The notes below the pieces were generated by a model. It had not been told where the DNA came from and did no database searches. It saw nothing but the letters and a program-made list of their open reading frames with translations. A DNA stretch of 64,000 nucleotides from Amycolatopsis endophytica (lineage in GTDB: Bacteria; Actinomycetota; Actinomycetes; Mycobacteriales; Pseudonocardiaceae), in contig NZ_JACCFK010000001.1 of assembly GCF_013410405.1 (NCBI RefSeq), positions 4,650,001 through 4,714,000 of the forward strand, given 5' to 3'. Every line of letters starts with the position of its first letter. Positions within the stretch are counted from its first letter, which is position 1. Below are positions 7,910-15,336 of this stretch, piece by piece. Both the position numbers and the translations under genes were made by a program.

Positions 7910-8257
7910 TCAGGCGCCTTCGGGTGCGCCGCCGTAGGAGATTTCGTTGCCTTCCGGATCGTGGTAGATGACTTTGCGGACCCCGTTGTCGTAGGTTTCT
8001 TGCCTTGTCGGCTGCAGCCCGCGCTCGCCGATGGCGGCGACCCGCTCGTCGAAGTCGGTGACGAACAGCGTGTGGAACGCGTGCCCCGCACGATCCGGCC
8101 GCAACTCCACGACGACCGAGCCGTGTTCGGTGACCTCCCACAGGGCCTCCGTGTCACTGACGACGTAGGTCGGCGGGCCACCGAAGAAGCACTCGTACCA
8201 GACGAGCGCGGCGGCATGATCGGCGACGGCGATACCGGCGAACAGGTCGAGTGTCAT
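7910..8257 (-). CDS. VOC-family protein
   Basis: 115-residue vicinal-oxygen-chelate domain: LFAGIAVADHAAALVWYECF, the metal-ligand region VVVELRPDRAGH, and C-terminal RKVIYHDPEGNEISYGG. Its ATG overlaps the stop of the upstream small gene by four bases (ATGA), so the two are translationally coupled. Convergent with the SDR gene (4-bp gap). It may act as a metal-dependent enzyme or a binding protein; substrate not deducible. Confidence 0.85.
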   Translation of the reverse strand: MTLDLFAGIAVADHAAALVWYECFFGGPPTYVVSDTEALWEVTEHGSVVVELRPDRAGHAFHTLFVTDFDERVAAIGERGLQPTRQETYDNGVRKVIYHDPEGNEISYGGAPEGA

Positions 8258-8484
8258 GCCGGGGGATCGTACGGCTGAGTGTCCGGTTCGCGGGCTTTTC
8301 GCTGGGCTTCGCGGATGATCTCGGGTTCCGGGACGCCATGCAGGACCAGGGGCGGGATGAGCAGGCCGGACGACCGGTGACCGGTGATCTCCTGCTTGCG
8401 CGGGTCCCCGAAGGCGATGGCGCCGGTGTGCGGAAGCTCGAACAGCGGCCGCAGCCCCACGGACAGGGCGCCGAAGTCCGTCAC
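8254..8484 (-). CDS. small conserved-looking protein coupled to VOC gene
   Basis: 76 codons from GTG 8484 (VTDFGALSVGLRPLFELP...) to a stop that overlaps the VOC start by ATGA. Codon bias is strong and the C-terminus (EPEIIREAQRKAREPDTQPY) reads like a genuine soluble protein. An upstream in-frame ATG (8553) would overlap the divergent racemase gene, so the later GTG is preferred. No family recognised; the coupling suggests joint function with the VOC protein. Confidence 0.55.
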   Translation of the reverse strand: MTDFGALSVGLRPLFELPHTGAIAFGDPRKQEITGHRSSGLLIPPLVLHGVPEPEIIREAQRKAREPDTQPYDPPA

Positions 8485-8524
8485 CGGTCCCGGCGTTGCA
8501 CCCGCGATCGGGCAGACTGGGCGC

Positions 8525-9238
8525 ATGAAGGTGATCGGCCTGCTGGGTGGCATGAGCTGGGAATCGTCGCTGGAGTACTACCGTCTCGTCAACGAGCGGG
8601 TGAAAGCGGCGCTCGGTGGGTTCCACTCCGCGCGCACCGTCCTGTACTCGGTCGACTTCGCCGAGATCGAGGCGTTGCAGGTGGCCGGACGCTGGGACGA
8701 GGCGGGGGCGGTGCTGGCACGGGCGGCGCGGGCGCTCGAAGCGGCCGGCGCGGACGTCGTCGTGGTGTGCACCAACACCATGCACAAGGTCGCCGGGGAC
8801 ATCGCCGCCGCGGTCGGGATTCCGCTGCTGCACCTCGCCGACGCCACGGCCGCCGCGATCGTCGCCGACGGTCACAAGCGGGCCGGGCTGCTGGGCACCC
8901 GCTTCACGATGGAACAGCCGTTCTACCGCGACCGGCTCGCCGCGCACGGGCTCGACGTGCTGGTGCCCGGGCCGGACGACCGCGACCTCGTCCACCGCGT
9001 CATCTACGACGAACTCGTCCTCGGCGTGGTGCGGGAGGAATCCCGGGCGGCCTACCGCGGCGTCATCGCGCGGCTCGTCGAGGCCGGTGCGGACGCCGTG
9101 ATCTACGGCTGCACCGAGATCGAACTGCTCGTCGGGCCCGGCGACAGCGAAGCGCCGACTTTCCCGACCACGCGCCTGCACGCCGAGGCCGCCGCCGATT
9201 TCGCGCTCGGCCTGCGCCCGCTTCCCCCGTCCCCGTAA
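8525..9238 (+). CDS. aspartate/glutamate racemase family protein
   Basis: 237-residue PLP-independent amino-acid racemase fold: MKVIGLLGGMSWESS with the YYRLVNE helix typical of the aspartate racemase branch, first catalytic Cys in VVVCTNTMHK, second in VIYGCTEIELL. Both cysteines of the two-base mechanism are present. Length is normal (about 230). ATG 8525 sits 40 bp from the divergent small gene. It probably interconverts L- and D-aspartate (or a related acid) in the cytoplasm; substrate by family only. Confidence 0.87.
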   Translation: MKVIGLLGGMSWESSLEYYRLVNERVKAALGGFHSARTVLYSVDFAEIEALQVAGRWDEAGAVLARAARALEAAGADVVVVCTNTMHKVAGDIAAAVGIPLLHLADATAAAIVADGHKRAGLLGTRFTMEQPFYRDRLAAHGLDVLVPGPDDRDLVHRVIYDELVLGVVREESRAAYRGVIARLVEAGADAVIYGCTEIELLVGPGDSEAPTFPTTRLHAEAAADFALGLRPLPPSP

Positions 9239-9273
9239 GCTTCCCGGCCCCCGGGGCAGGGCAGTCCCCGATC

Positions 9274-10717
9274 ATGACGACGGGGAGGGGACAAGGGGTC
9301 ATCACCACCGCGATCCCGTCCCGGCTGGACCGGTTGCCCTGGGCGCGGTTCAACTGGCGGGGTGCTCAAGGGACTCGGCACGGTGTGGATCCTCGACGGG
9401 CTCGAGGTGACGATCGTCGGCTCCATCGCCTCCCGCCTGACCGAACCGGGCAGCGGCGCGGGCCTGACCGAGTCCGGCGTCGGGATGGCCGCGGCGTGCT
9501 ACGTCGCGGGTGCGTGCCTGGGCGCACTGCTGTTCGGTCAGCTCACCGACCGGTACGGGCGCAAGAAACTGTTCCTGGTGACCCTCGCCGTCTACGTCGC
9601 CGCGACGGTCGCGACCGCCTTCACGTTCGCGCCGTGGTTCTTCTACCTCGCCCGGTTCGTCACCGGTGCCGGGATCGGCGGCGAGTACGCCGCCATCAAC
9701 TCGGCGGTCGACGAGCTGATCCCGGCGCGGGTGCGCGGGAGGGTCGACCTCGTGGTGAACGGCACCTACTGGGGCGGTTCCGCGGCCGGTTCGGCCGCCG
9801 CGTTGTTCTTCCTGGACACCGCGATCTTCCCGCCGGGCGTGGGCTGGCGGCTCGCGTTCGGGCTGGGCGCGCTACTCGGGGTGCTGATCTTCGTGGTGCG
9901 GCGGCACGTCCCGGAGAGCCCGCGGTGGTTGTTCATCCACGGCCGCGAGCCCGACGCGTCGCACATCGTCGGGTCGATCGAAGACGAGGTGCGCCGGGAA
10001 ACCGGCGCCGAACTCGCCGAGCCGGAGTCGGAGATCCGCGTACGGCAGCGGCGCGCCACGCCGTTCCGCGAGATCGCGCGCACCGCCTTCCGCGACTACC
10101 CGCGCCGCACGATTCTGGGCCTGGCCCTGTTCGTCGGCCAGGCGTTCCTCTACAACGGCATCACCTTCAACGTCGGCACCCTGCTCAGCACCTACTACGG
10201 GACGTCGTCGGGATTCGTGCCGGTGCTCGTGGCGATCTACGCGGTGGGCAACATGCTGGGCCCGCTGCTGCTCGGGCCGCTGTTCGACACCGTCGGCCGC
10301 CGCACGATGATCACGGTCAGCTACCTCGGCTCGGCGCTGCTGTCGGTGCCGCTGATCTGGGTGTTCGTCTCCGGGACCGGCGGGGTGTGGGGCTTCCTGG
10401 CGCTGCTCGTGGCGACGTTCTTCCTCGCCTCCGCCGGGGCCAGCTCGGCGTACCTGACGGTCAGCGAGATCTTCCCGATGGAAACCCGCGCGCTGGCGAT
10501 CGCGTTCTTCTACGTGGTCGGCACCGGGGCGGGCGGCATCGTCGGGCCGCTCCTGTTCGGTTCGCTCGTCGAGTCCGCCGACCGCGGGATGGCCGCCATC
10601 GGGTTCGCCGTCGGCGCGGGCGTGATGGCCCTGGGCGGGCTCGCGGAGCTGGCGTTCGGTGTCGATGCCGAGCGGAAATCCCTGGAGGACGTGGCGAAAC
10701 CGCTCAGCGCGAGCTGA
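9274..10717 (+). pseudogene. major facilitator transporter with apparent +1 frameshift near N-terminus
   Basis: MFS sugar/organic-ion porter with TM1 LGTVWILDGLEVTIVG, loop 2-3 FGQLTDRYGRKKLFL, ITGAGIGGEYAAINS-type TM4, PESPRWL after TM6, FDTVGRRTMI in loop 8-9 and SEIFPMETRALA. The N-terminal tail (ATG 9274: TTAIPSRLDRLPWARFNWR) is in one frame and TM1 onward in another. Dropping one G from the GGGG at 9359-9362 restores the family-like NWR-VLKGLGTVW. As read, the main frame could start only at GTG 9362, without a ribosome site and without the cytoplasmic tail. Either a sequencing error in a G-run or a recent inactivation. Confidence 0.75.
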
Positions 10718-10736
10718 CGCCGACGTGCGCGCGGGG

Positions 10737-11438
10737 TCACGGAGCCGGTGCGGTGCCACCGAGGTGGGCGGGCAGCCACCAGCGGTCTTCGGGGCGCGCG
10801 GGGCTCTCCGGATACTCCGCCTGGGCCTTGTCCAGCAGCAGGCTCATCCGGTTGCGCAGCTCGCGGGTCACCACGTCGGGATCGTGCGCGGGCCCGGGCC
10901 GGAGCGGCTCGCCCATCAGCACCGAGATCGGCACGTGCCGCTGAGCCAGCCTGCGCGGATGGCCCTTCGTCCACAGGCGCTGCGTGCCCCAGACCGCCAT
11001 CGGGATCAGCGGCACCCCGGCCTCGGCCGCCATCCGTGCCGCGCCGGACTTGACCTCCTCGACGGTGAACGACGGGCTGATCGTGGCCTCCGGGAACACT
11101 CCGACGACCTCACCCGCCCGCAGCCGGTCGACGGCCTCGTCGTAGGCGCCCCGTCCCGCCGCGCGATCGACCGGGATGTGGCCCATGCCGCGCATCAGCG
11201 GACCGGAGATCCGGTGGTCGAACACCGGCTTCTTGGCCATGAACCGCACCAGCCGCTTCGCCGGCTGCGCACCCAGCCCGCAGAAGATGAAGTCGAGGTA
11301 GCTGACGTGGTTGCACGCGATCACGGCGCCACCGCGTGCCGGGAGGTGCTCGCTGCCCTCGACCCGCAATTTCAGGTCGAGGACCCGGAACATGGTCTTC
11401 GCGAACAGGACGACGGGCGGGTACACGAGCTCTGCCAT
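10737..11438 (-). CDS. 1-acyl-glycerol-3-phosphate acyltransferase family (PlsC-like)
   Basis: 233-residue lysophospholipid acyltransferase: catalytic HX4D motif in CNHVSYLDF (His44, Asp49), substrate-binding GHIPVDRAAGRG, and GVFPEATISPSF (block III). Transfers an acyl chain to a lysophosphatidic acid or similar acceptor at the inner membrane face. ATG 11438 is followed upstream by a short palindrome TACGG-GA-CCGTA (11449-11460) flanked by AGGTTAC direct repeats (11445-11451, 11460-11466), possibly an operator. Convergent with the transporter remnant. Confidence 0.88.
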   Translation of the reverse strand: MAELVYPPVVLFAKTMFRVLDLKLRVEGSEHLPARGGAVIACNHVSYLDFIFCGLGAQPAKRLVRFMAKKPVFDHRISGPLMRGMGHIPVDRAAGRGAYDEAVDRLRAGEVVGVFPEATISPSFTVEEVKSGAARMAAEAGVPLIPMAVWGTQRLWTKGHPRRLAQRHVPISVLMGEPLRPGPAHDPDVVTRELRNRMSLLLDKAQAEYPESPARPEDRWWLPAHLGGTAPAP

Positions 11439-11562
11439 CCCGCCAGGTTACGGGACCGTAGGTTACTTTCGCGTAGGCCCGGTGTGTGACATTCGTCTGG
11501 AGCTGGCTACAGCTGTCTCGTCAACGTGAGGTTGCCGCGCAGGGTTCCCGTCCCGTGCGCCT

Positions 11563-12025
11563 GCCGCTACGCGGGTTCCTCAAGCGCCGGGCTCGCAAGC
11601 TCGCAGTCGATGGTGGCCGCCCCGATTTTTGATTGTTTCTGCGCTTCGGATCGGGGTGCGGGCGGGTGGGGTGCTGGGTTGCGTTGCCGGGTGGCGGTGT
11701 GGTGGGCGGGTGGTGTCCCGGAAGGGCAAACACGCCAGCCGGAACGGCAAACACGCCAGCCGGAACGGCAAACACGCCGCGCGCGGCGGCGTGTTTGCCG
11801 CTCCGGGCGCCGTGTTTGCCGCTCCGGGCGCCGTGTTTGCTGCTCCGGGGCGCGAAACCACGTTCGCGGCCGGCGCCCGGCAGCGACAGGTGGCCCGGCG
11901 CGGTGTCTACCGGCCGTTCCTCTCCCGCAACCGATCCCCAGCCGCCACAACACTGAAAGAATCGGGTCCGGGAGACGGCAATCGGGGCGAAGTGAAGCCG
12001 GTGCTTGAGAAACCCGCGTAGCGGC
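11563..12025. mobile_element. 463-bp element with 28-bp terminal inverted repeats (MITE-like)
   Basis: The ends 11563-11590 and 11998-12025 are inverted repeats over 28 bp with two mismatches (left end begins GCCGCTACGCGGGTTCCTCA). The interior holds two opposed arrays of a 21-bp repeat (11718-11850) and no convincing gene; several open frames exist only because 21 is divisible by three. Together with its flanks it fills the gene-free stretch 11439-12044. The right end lies 20 bp beyond the stop of the luciferase-like gene. A non-autonomous transposable element or a large repetitive terminator/protein-binding element are both possible. No target-site duplication was recognised. Confidence 0.6.
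11718..11850. repeat. 21-bp repeat, three direct then three inverted copies
   Basis: Three copies of a 21-bp unit (11718-11738, 11739-11759, 11760-11780) share the core GGCAAACACGCC. After a short GC-rich centre the reverse complement GGCGTGTTTGCC appears three times with the same 21-bp period (GTGTTTGCC or GTGTTTGCT at 11791, 11812, 11833). The whole can fold into one long cruciform or hairpin of about 60 bp per arm. Confidence 0.9.
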
Positions 12026-12044
12026 TACGTCACGCGAACCGCGC

Positions 12045-13133
12045 TCAGGAAGTCTTCGCCCGGGCCTGCTCCACCCGCTCCGCGTGCGACGGCGGGTTCG
12101 CGGGCACGCCCTCCGGGCGCTGCGACTCCATTTCCTTGCGCAGCACCGGAACGACCTCCTCGGCCAGCAGGTCGATCTGCTCCAGCACCGTCTTCAACGG
12201 CAGTCCGGCGTGGTCGATCAGGAACAGCTGCCGCTGGTAGTCGCCCACGTCCTCGCGCATGCTCGCGTACCGGTCGATGACCTGCTGCGGGCTGCCGACC
12301 GTCAGAGGGGTCGTCGCGGTGAAGTCTTCCATCGACGGGCCGTGGCCGTAGACGGGGGCGTTGTCGAAGTAGGGCCGGAACTCGTTCCACGCGTCCTGCG
12401 AGTTCTTGCGCAGGAACGCCTGCCCGCCCAGTCCGACGATCGCCGTGCCGGCGGGGCCGTGACCGTAGTGCTCCCAGCGCTGCCGGTAGAACTGGACCAT
12501 CTGCTTCGTGTGCGACATGGGCCAGAAAATGTTGTTGTGGAAAAATCCATCACCATAGTACGCGGCCTGTTCGGCGATTTCCGGGCTGCGGATCGAACCG
12601 TGCCACACGAACGGCGGGACACCGTCGAGCGGGCGCGGGGTGGCGGTGAAACCACGCAGCGGCGTGCGGAAGTTGCCCTCCCAGTCGACCACGTCCTCCT
12701 CCCACAACCGCCGCAACAGCGCGTAGTTCTCGATCGCCAGCGGGATACCCTGCCGGATGTCCTTGCCGAACCACGGGTAGACCGGGCCGGTGTTGCCGCG
12801 GCCCATCATCAGGTCCATCCGGCCGTTCGAGATGACCTGCAGCATCGCGTAGTCCTCGGCGATCTTCACCGGGTCGTTCGTGGTGATCAGCGTCGTCGAG
12901 GTGGACAGGACGATGTTCTTCGTGACGCCCGCCAGGTATCCGAGCATCGTGGTGGGTGAGGACGCGACGAACGGCGGGTTGTGGTGCTCGCCGGTCGCGA
13001 ACACGTCCAGCCCGGCCTGGTCGGCGTGCTGGGCGATGGTCAGCATCGACCGCACGCGCTGGGTGTCGTCCGGCGTCTGCCCGGTCGTCGGATCCGTGGT
13101 CACGTCACTCACGGAGAAGATCCCGAACTGCAT
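12045..13133 (-). CDS. LLM-class flavin-dependent oxidoreductase
   Basis: 362-residue luciferase-like monooxygenase: MQFGIFSVSDV opening strand, FATGEHHNPPF (typical flavin-site segment), TTTLITTNDPVKIAEDYAML, and MMGRGNTGPVYPWFG. Such enzymes use FMN or F420 to oxidise or reduce an organic substrate; cofactor choice cannot be read. Start is ATG 13133 with CAGGAGG upstream; the longer frame to 13229 would overlap the next gene. Its stop is next to the right end of the repeat element. Monocistronic, same strand as the phosphatase gene 67 bp upstream. Confidence 0.9.
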   Translation of the reverse strand: MQFGIFSVSDVTTDPTTGQTPDDTQRVRSMLTIAQHADQAGLDVFATGEHHNPPFVASSPTTMLGYLAGVTKNIVLSTSTTLITTNDPVKIAEDYAMLQVISNGRMDLMMGRGNTGPVYPWFGKDIRQGIPLAIENYALLRRLWEEDVVDWEGNFRTPLRGFTATPRPLDGVPPFVWHGSIRSPEIAEQAAYYGDGFFHNNIFWPMSHTKQMVQFYRQRWEHYGHGPAGTAIVGLGGQAFLRKNSQDAWNEFRPYFDNAPVYGHGPSMEDFTATTPLTVGSPQQVIDRYASMREDVGDYQRQLFLIDHAGLPLKTVLEQIDLLAEEVVPVLRKEMESQRPEGVPANPPSHAERVEQARAKTS

Positions 13134-13200
13134 GTCAGCCTCCTGCTGATCCGGTGTCGACCGGTGAAACGTCTCGCGTGGAAGAATATTCCTCGCGAGA

Positions 13201-13971
13201 CTACCGGAGCATCCCCAGCAGGACGTCACGCAGACCGGGCGACAGGGCGACCGTGTTCGCGGACTCCACCGTGTGGTCGCTGCCGTCGGTGTCCAGCACC
13301 AGCCCGCCGGCCTCGCGGACCAGCAGCACCCCCGCCATCGTGTCCCACGGCAGGTTCGACAGGTTCACCGTCGCGTCCAGGCGGCCGTCCGCGACCCACG
13401 CCAGATCCGCCGCGGCCGAACCGATCATGCGCACCCGCTCCGCCCGTGACCCCAGCGCCGCCAGCAGGGACAGGCGCAGCCGGTTCTTCGATCCGGCGCC
13501 CTCGCCCACGGCGAAATCGCCCACCGACACCATGGCGCGCCCGAGGTCGCGCACCCCGGACACGCCGATCCGCGTCTCGCCCGAGTAGGCGCCGTAGCCT
13601 TCGACGGCGGTGTAGACGGCGTCCAGGAACGGCAGGTCGATCGCGGCCACCACGGCGCTGGGCCCGGCGACCAGGGCCAGCGAGATCCCGGTCAGCGGGA
13701 TGCCACGGGCGAAGTTCGCCGTCCCGTCCACCGGGTCCAGCACCCACCACAGCTCGCCCCGCTCACCGCCGTGCTCCTCACCGACGACCCCGATGTCCGG
13801 CGTCTCCCGCGCCAGAAATCCGCGTACTGCCTCCTCCACGGCCAGGTCGATGTCGGTCACCAGATCGCGTTCGGCCTTCTCGGTGACCGACCGCGGCGCA
13901 CGCGAGGTCACGATGCGCCGCCCGAGAGCGACGGCTTCGCGGGCGACGGGGAGCAGGCCGAGGTGGTCCAC
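13201..13971 (-). CDS. inositol monophosphatase-family phosphatase
   Basis: 256-residue Mg-dependent phosphatase: metal sites VVGEEHGGERG, WWVLDPVDGTANFARGIP and C-terminal LPWDTMAGVLLVREAGG (the WD..AG motif). Could dephosphorylate inositol phosphate, histidinol phosphate or a nucleotide-derived phosphate. GTG 13971 follows the stop of the ribA-like gene by one base, so the two are translated together; this points to a phosphorylated intermediate made after the GTP cyclohydrolase step. The specific substrate is inference. Confidence 0.88.
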   Translation of the reverse strand: MDHLGLLPVAREAVALGRRIVTSRAPRSVTEKAERDLVTDIDLAVEEAVRGFLARETPDIGVVGEEHGGERGELWWVLDPVDGTANFARGIPLTGISLALVAGPSAVVAAIDLPFLDAVYTAVEGYGAYSGETRIGVSGVRDLGRAMVSVGDFAVGEGAGSKNRLRLSLLAALGSRAERVRMIGSAAADLAWVADGRLDATVNLSNLPWDTMAGVLLVREAGGLVLDTDGSDHTVESANTVALSPGLRDVLLGMLR

Positions 13972-13972
13972 G

Positions 13973-14584
13973 TCAGGACTCCGCGACGTCGAAGGCGTCC
14001 ACCTGCGGCAGGACGTGCCCGAGCCGGTCGCGCTTCGCGGTCAGGTACCGGATGTTGTCCGCGCTCGCGGGCGCCAGCAACGGCACGCGCGCGGCCACGC
14101 GGATCCCGTGCGACTCCAGTGCCGTGATCTTGTCCGGGTTGTTCGACATCAGCCGCACCGACCGCACCCCGAGGTGCCGCAGCACCCGCGCCGCCGGGCC
14201 GTAGTCACGCACGTCCACCGGCAGGCCGAGCGTCGTGGCGGAATCGACCGTGTCCAGGCCGCCCTCGTCCTGCAGTACGTGGGTGCGGACCTTCGCCACC
14301 AGGCCGATCCCGCGTCCCTCGTGCCCGCGCAGGTACACCAGCACCCCGCTGCCCGCCTCCACGATCGCGTCCAGCGCCGCGCCCAGCTGGTCGCCGCACT
14401 CGCAGCGCACGGCGCCGAACACGTCGCCGGTGAGGCATTCCGAGTGCACGCGCACCAGCACGTCGTCGCGCCGCAACCGCCCGTACACCAGCGCCAGATG
14501 CTCGGCCCCGTCCCGGAAGGCGACGGCGCGGAACGGGCCGCGGCGCGTGCTCAGCGTGGATTCGGCGATGTCCTGTTCGCGCAT
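13973..14584 (-). CDS. ribA: GTP cyclohydrolase II-like protein (RibA paralogue)
   Basis: 203 residues, single GCH II domain without the DHBP synthase half. Zn ligands Cys50, Cys61 and Cys63 are in HSECLTGDVFGAVRCECGDQ; GTP/phosphate contacts are in LRGHEGRGIGLVAK and VRLMSNNPDK. GCH II opens the GTP imidazole ring and releases formate and pyrophosphate. The active-site Tyr (E. coli Tyr105, in IRAYALQD) is replaced by His102 in VRTHVLQD. In Streptomyces coelicolor a paralogue with a substitution at this Tyr stops at the formylated (FAPy) product, so a similar shift is plausible here. Adjacent divergent creatininase-family gene would fit a deformylase. Probably not the housekeeping riboflavin enzyme. 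Confidence 0.88.
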   Translation of the reverse strand: MREQDIAESTLSTRRGPFRAVAFRDGAEHLALVYGRLRRDDVLVRVHSECLTGDVFGAVRCECGDQLGAALDAIVEAGSGVLVYLRGHEGRGIGLVAKVRTHVLQDEGGLDTVDSATTLGLPVDVRDYGPAARVLRHLGVRSVRLMSNNPDKITALESHGIRVAARVPLLAPASADNIRYLTAKRDRLGHVLPQVDAFDVAES

Positions 14585-14637
14585 GGGTTCCCCTCGTCGT
14601 CGACCGGGACCAGCTCGTTCCCGGTATACCTGAAACG

Positions 14638-15336
14638 ATGAATCCGCTCCCGCCGGACACCACCGGCGACGTGCGCGACCGCGAGCCCGCCGTGGCGGTC
14701 CTGCCCGTCGGAAGCCTCGAACAACACGGTCCGCACCTGCCGCTGACCACCGACACGCTGATCGCCTGCGCGGTCGCGGGAGAGATCGCGCGGGAGCACG
14801 GGTTCTGGCTGCTGCCGCCGGTCACCGTGTCCTGCTCGCACGAGCACGCCGCGTGGCCGGGCACGGTCAGCATCTCGGCGACGACGCTGGTGGCCGTCGT
14901 CGAGGACATCGCGGCGTCGCTGCGCGCCTCCGGCGTCGGCAAGCTCGTGCTGGTCAACGGGCACGGCGGCAACCACGTGCTGGCCAACGTCGTGCAGTCC
15001 GCGGGCGGGGCGATGGTCCTGTTCCCCGCCTACGGCGAATGGCAGGCGGCCCGCGCCGCCGCGGGTGTGCGGACGAGCAACGACGAAGACATGCACGCCG
15101 GTGAGCTGGAGACCTCCATCCTGCTGCACGCCAGCCCGGACGTGGTGCGGCCCGGCTACGCGGACGCGGATTCGGCACCCGGCGATCTGCGCCACCTCCT
15201 TTCGCTCGGACTGGCCCCCTACACACAGTCGGGGGTGGCGGGTCATCCGTCACGCGCTTCGGCCGGAAAAGGACGCGCGGTGCTGGCGGCGCTGACCGAG
15301 TCCTTCCGCGTGCACCTGCCCGTGCTCGGCGGGTGA
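14638..15336 (+). CDS. creatininase-family amidohydrolase
   Basis: 232-residue member of the creatininase/FAPy deformylase/MftE fold: metal site LPVGSLEQHGPHLPLTTDT, HEHAAWPGTVSIS, VLVNGHGGN, and DMHAGELETSILL with ligand His and Glu. The family includes creatinine amidohydrolase, MftE peptidase and archaeal ArfB, which deformylates FAPy ribonucleotide from GTP. No other mycofactocin gene is present, and it starts 53 bp from the divergent GTP cyclohydrolase II-like gene, so an ArfB-like deformylase role is the most attractive reading, though inferred. Its 3' half is overlapped antisense by the neighbouring membrane-protein frame. Confidence 0.88.
   Translation: MNPLPPDTTGDVRDREPAVAVLPVGSLEQHGPHLPLTTDTLIACAVAGEIAREHGFWLLPPVTVSCSHEHAAWPGTVSISATTLVAVVEDIAASLRASGVGKLVLVNGHGGNHVLANVVQSAGGAMVLFPAYGEWQAARAAAGVRTSNDEDMHAGELETSILLHASPDVVRPGYADADSAPGDLRHLLSLGLAPYTQSGVAGHPSRASAGKGRAVLAALTESFRVHLPVLGG

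Noticed and set aside
8251..10944. An 897-codon plus-strand frame
   Set aside because: It contains the MFS N-terminal tail but is otherwise an Arg-rich shadow of the racemase, transporter and acyltransferase genes; no domain is recognisable.
11718..11850. CRISPR array
   Set aside because: Units are 21 bp in tandem without unique spacers and then reverse orientation; no cas genes are present.
11521..12021. Repeat-containing small proteins (seven-residue repeats such as GVFAVPA or RNGKHAS)
   Set aside because: All frames are open because the 21-bp period is a multiple of three; no ribosome sites, and the sequence is better explained as an inverted-repeat element.
14638..15336. Mycofactocin gene mftE
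   Set aside because: The creatininase fold fits, but no mftA-D or mftF gene is nearby and the gene faces a GTP cyclohydrolase II paralogue instead.
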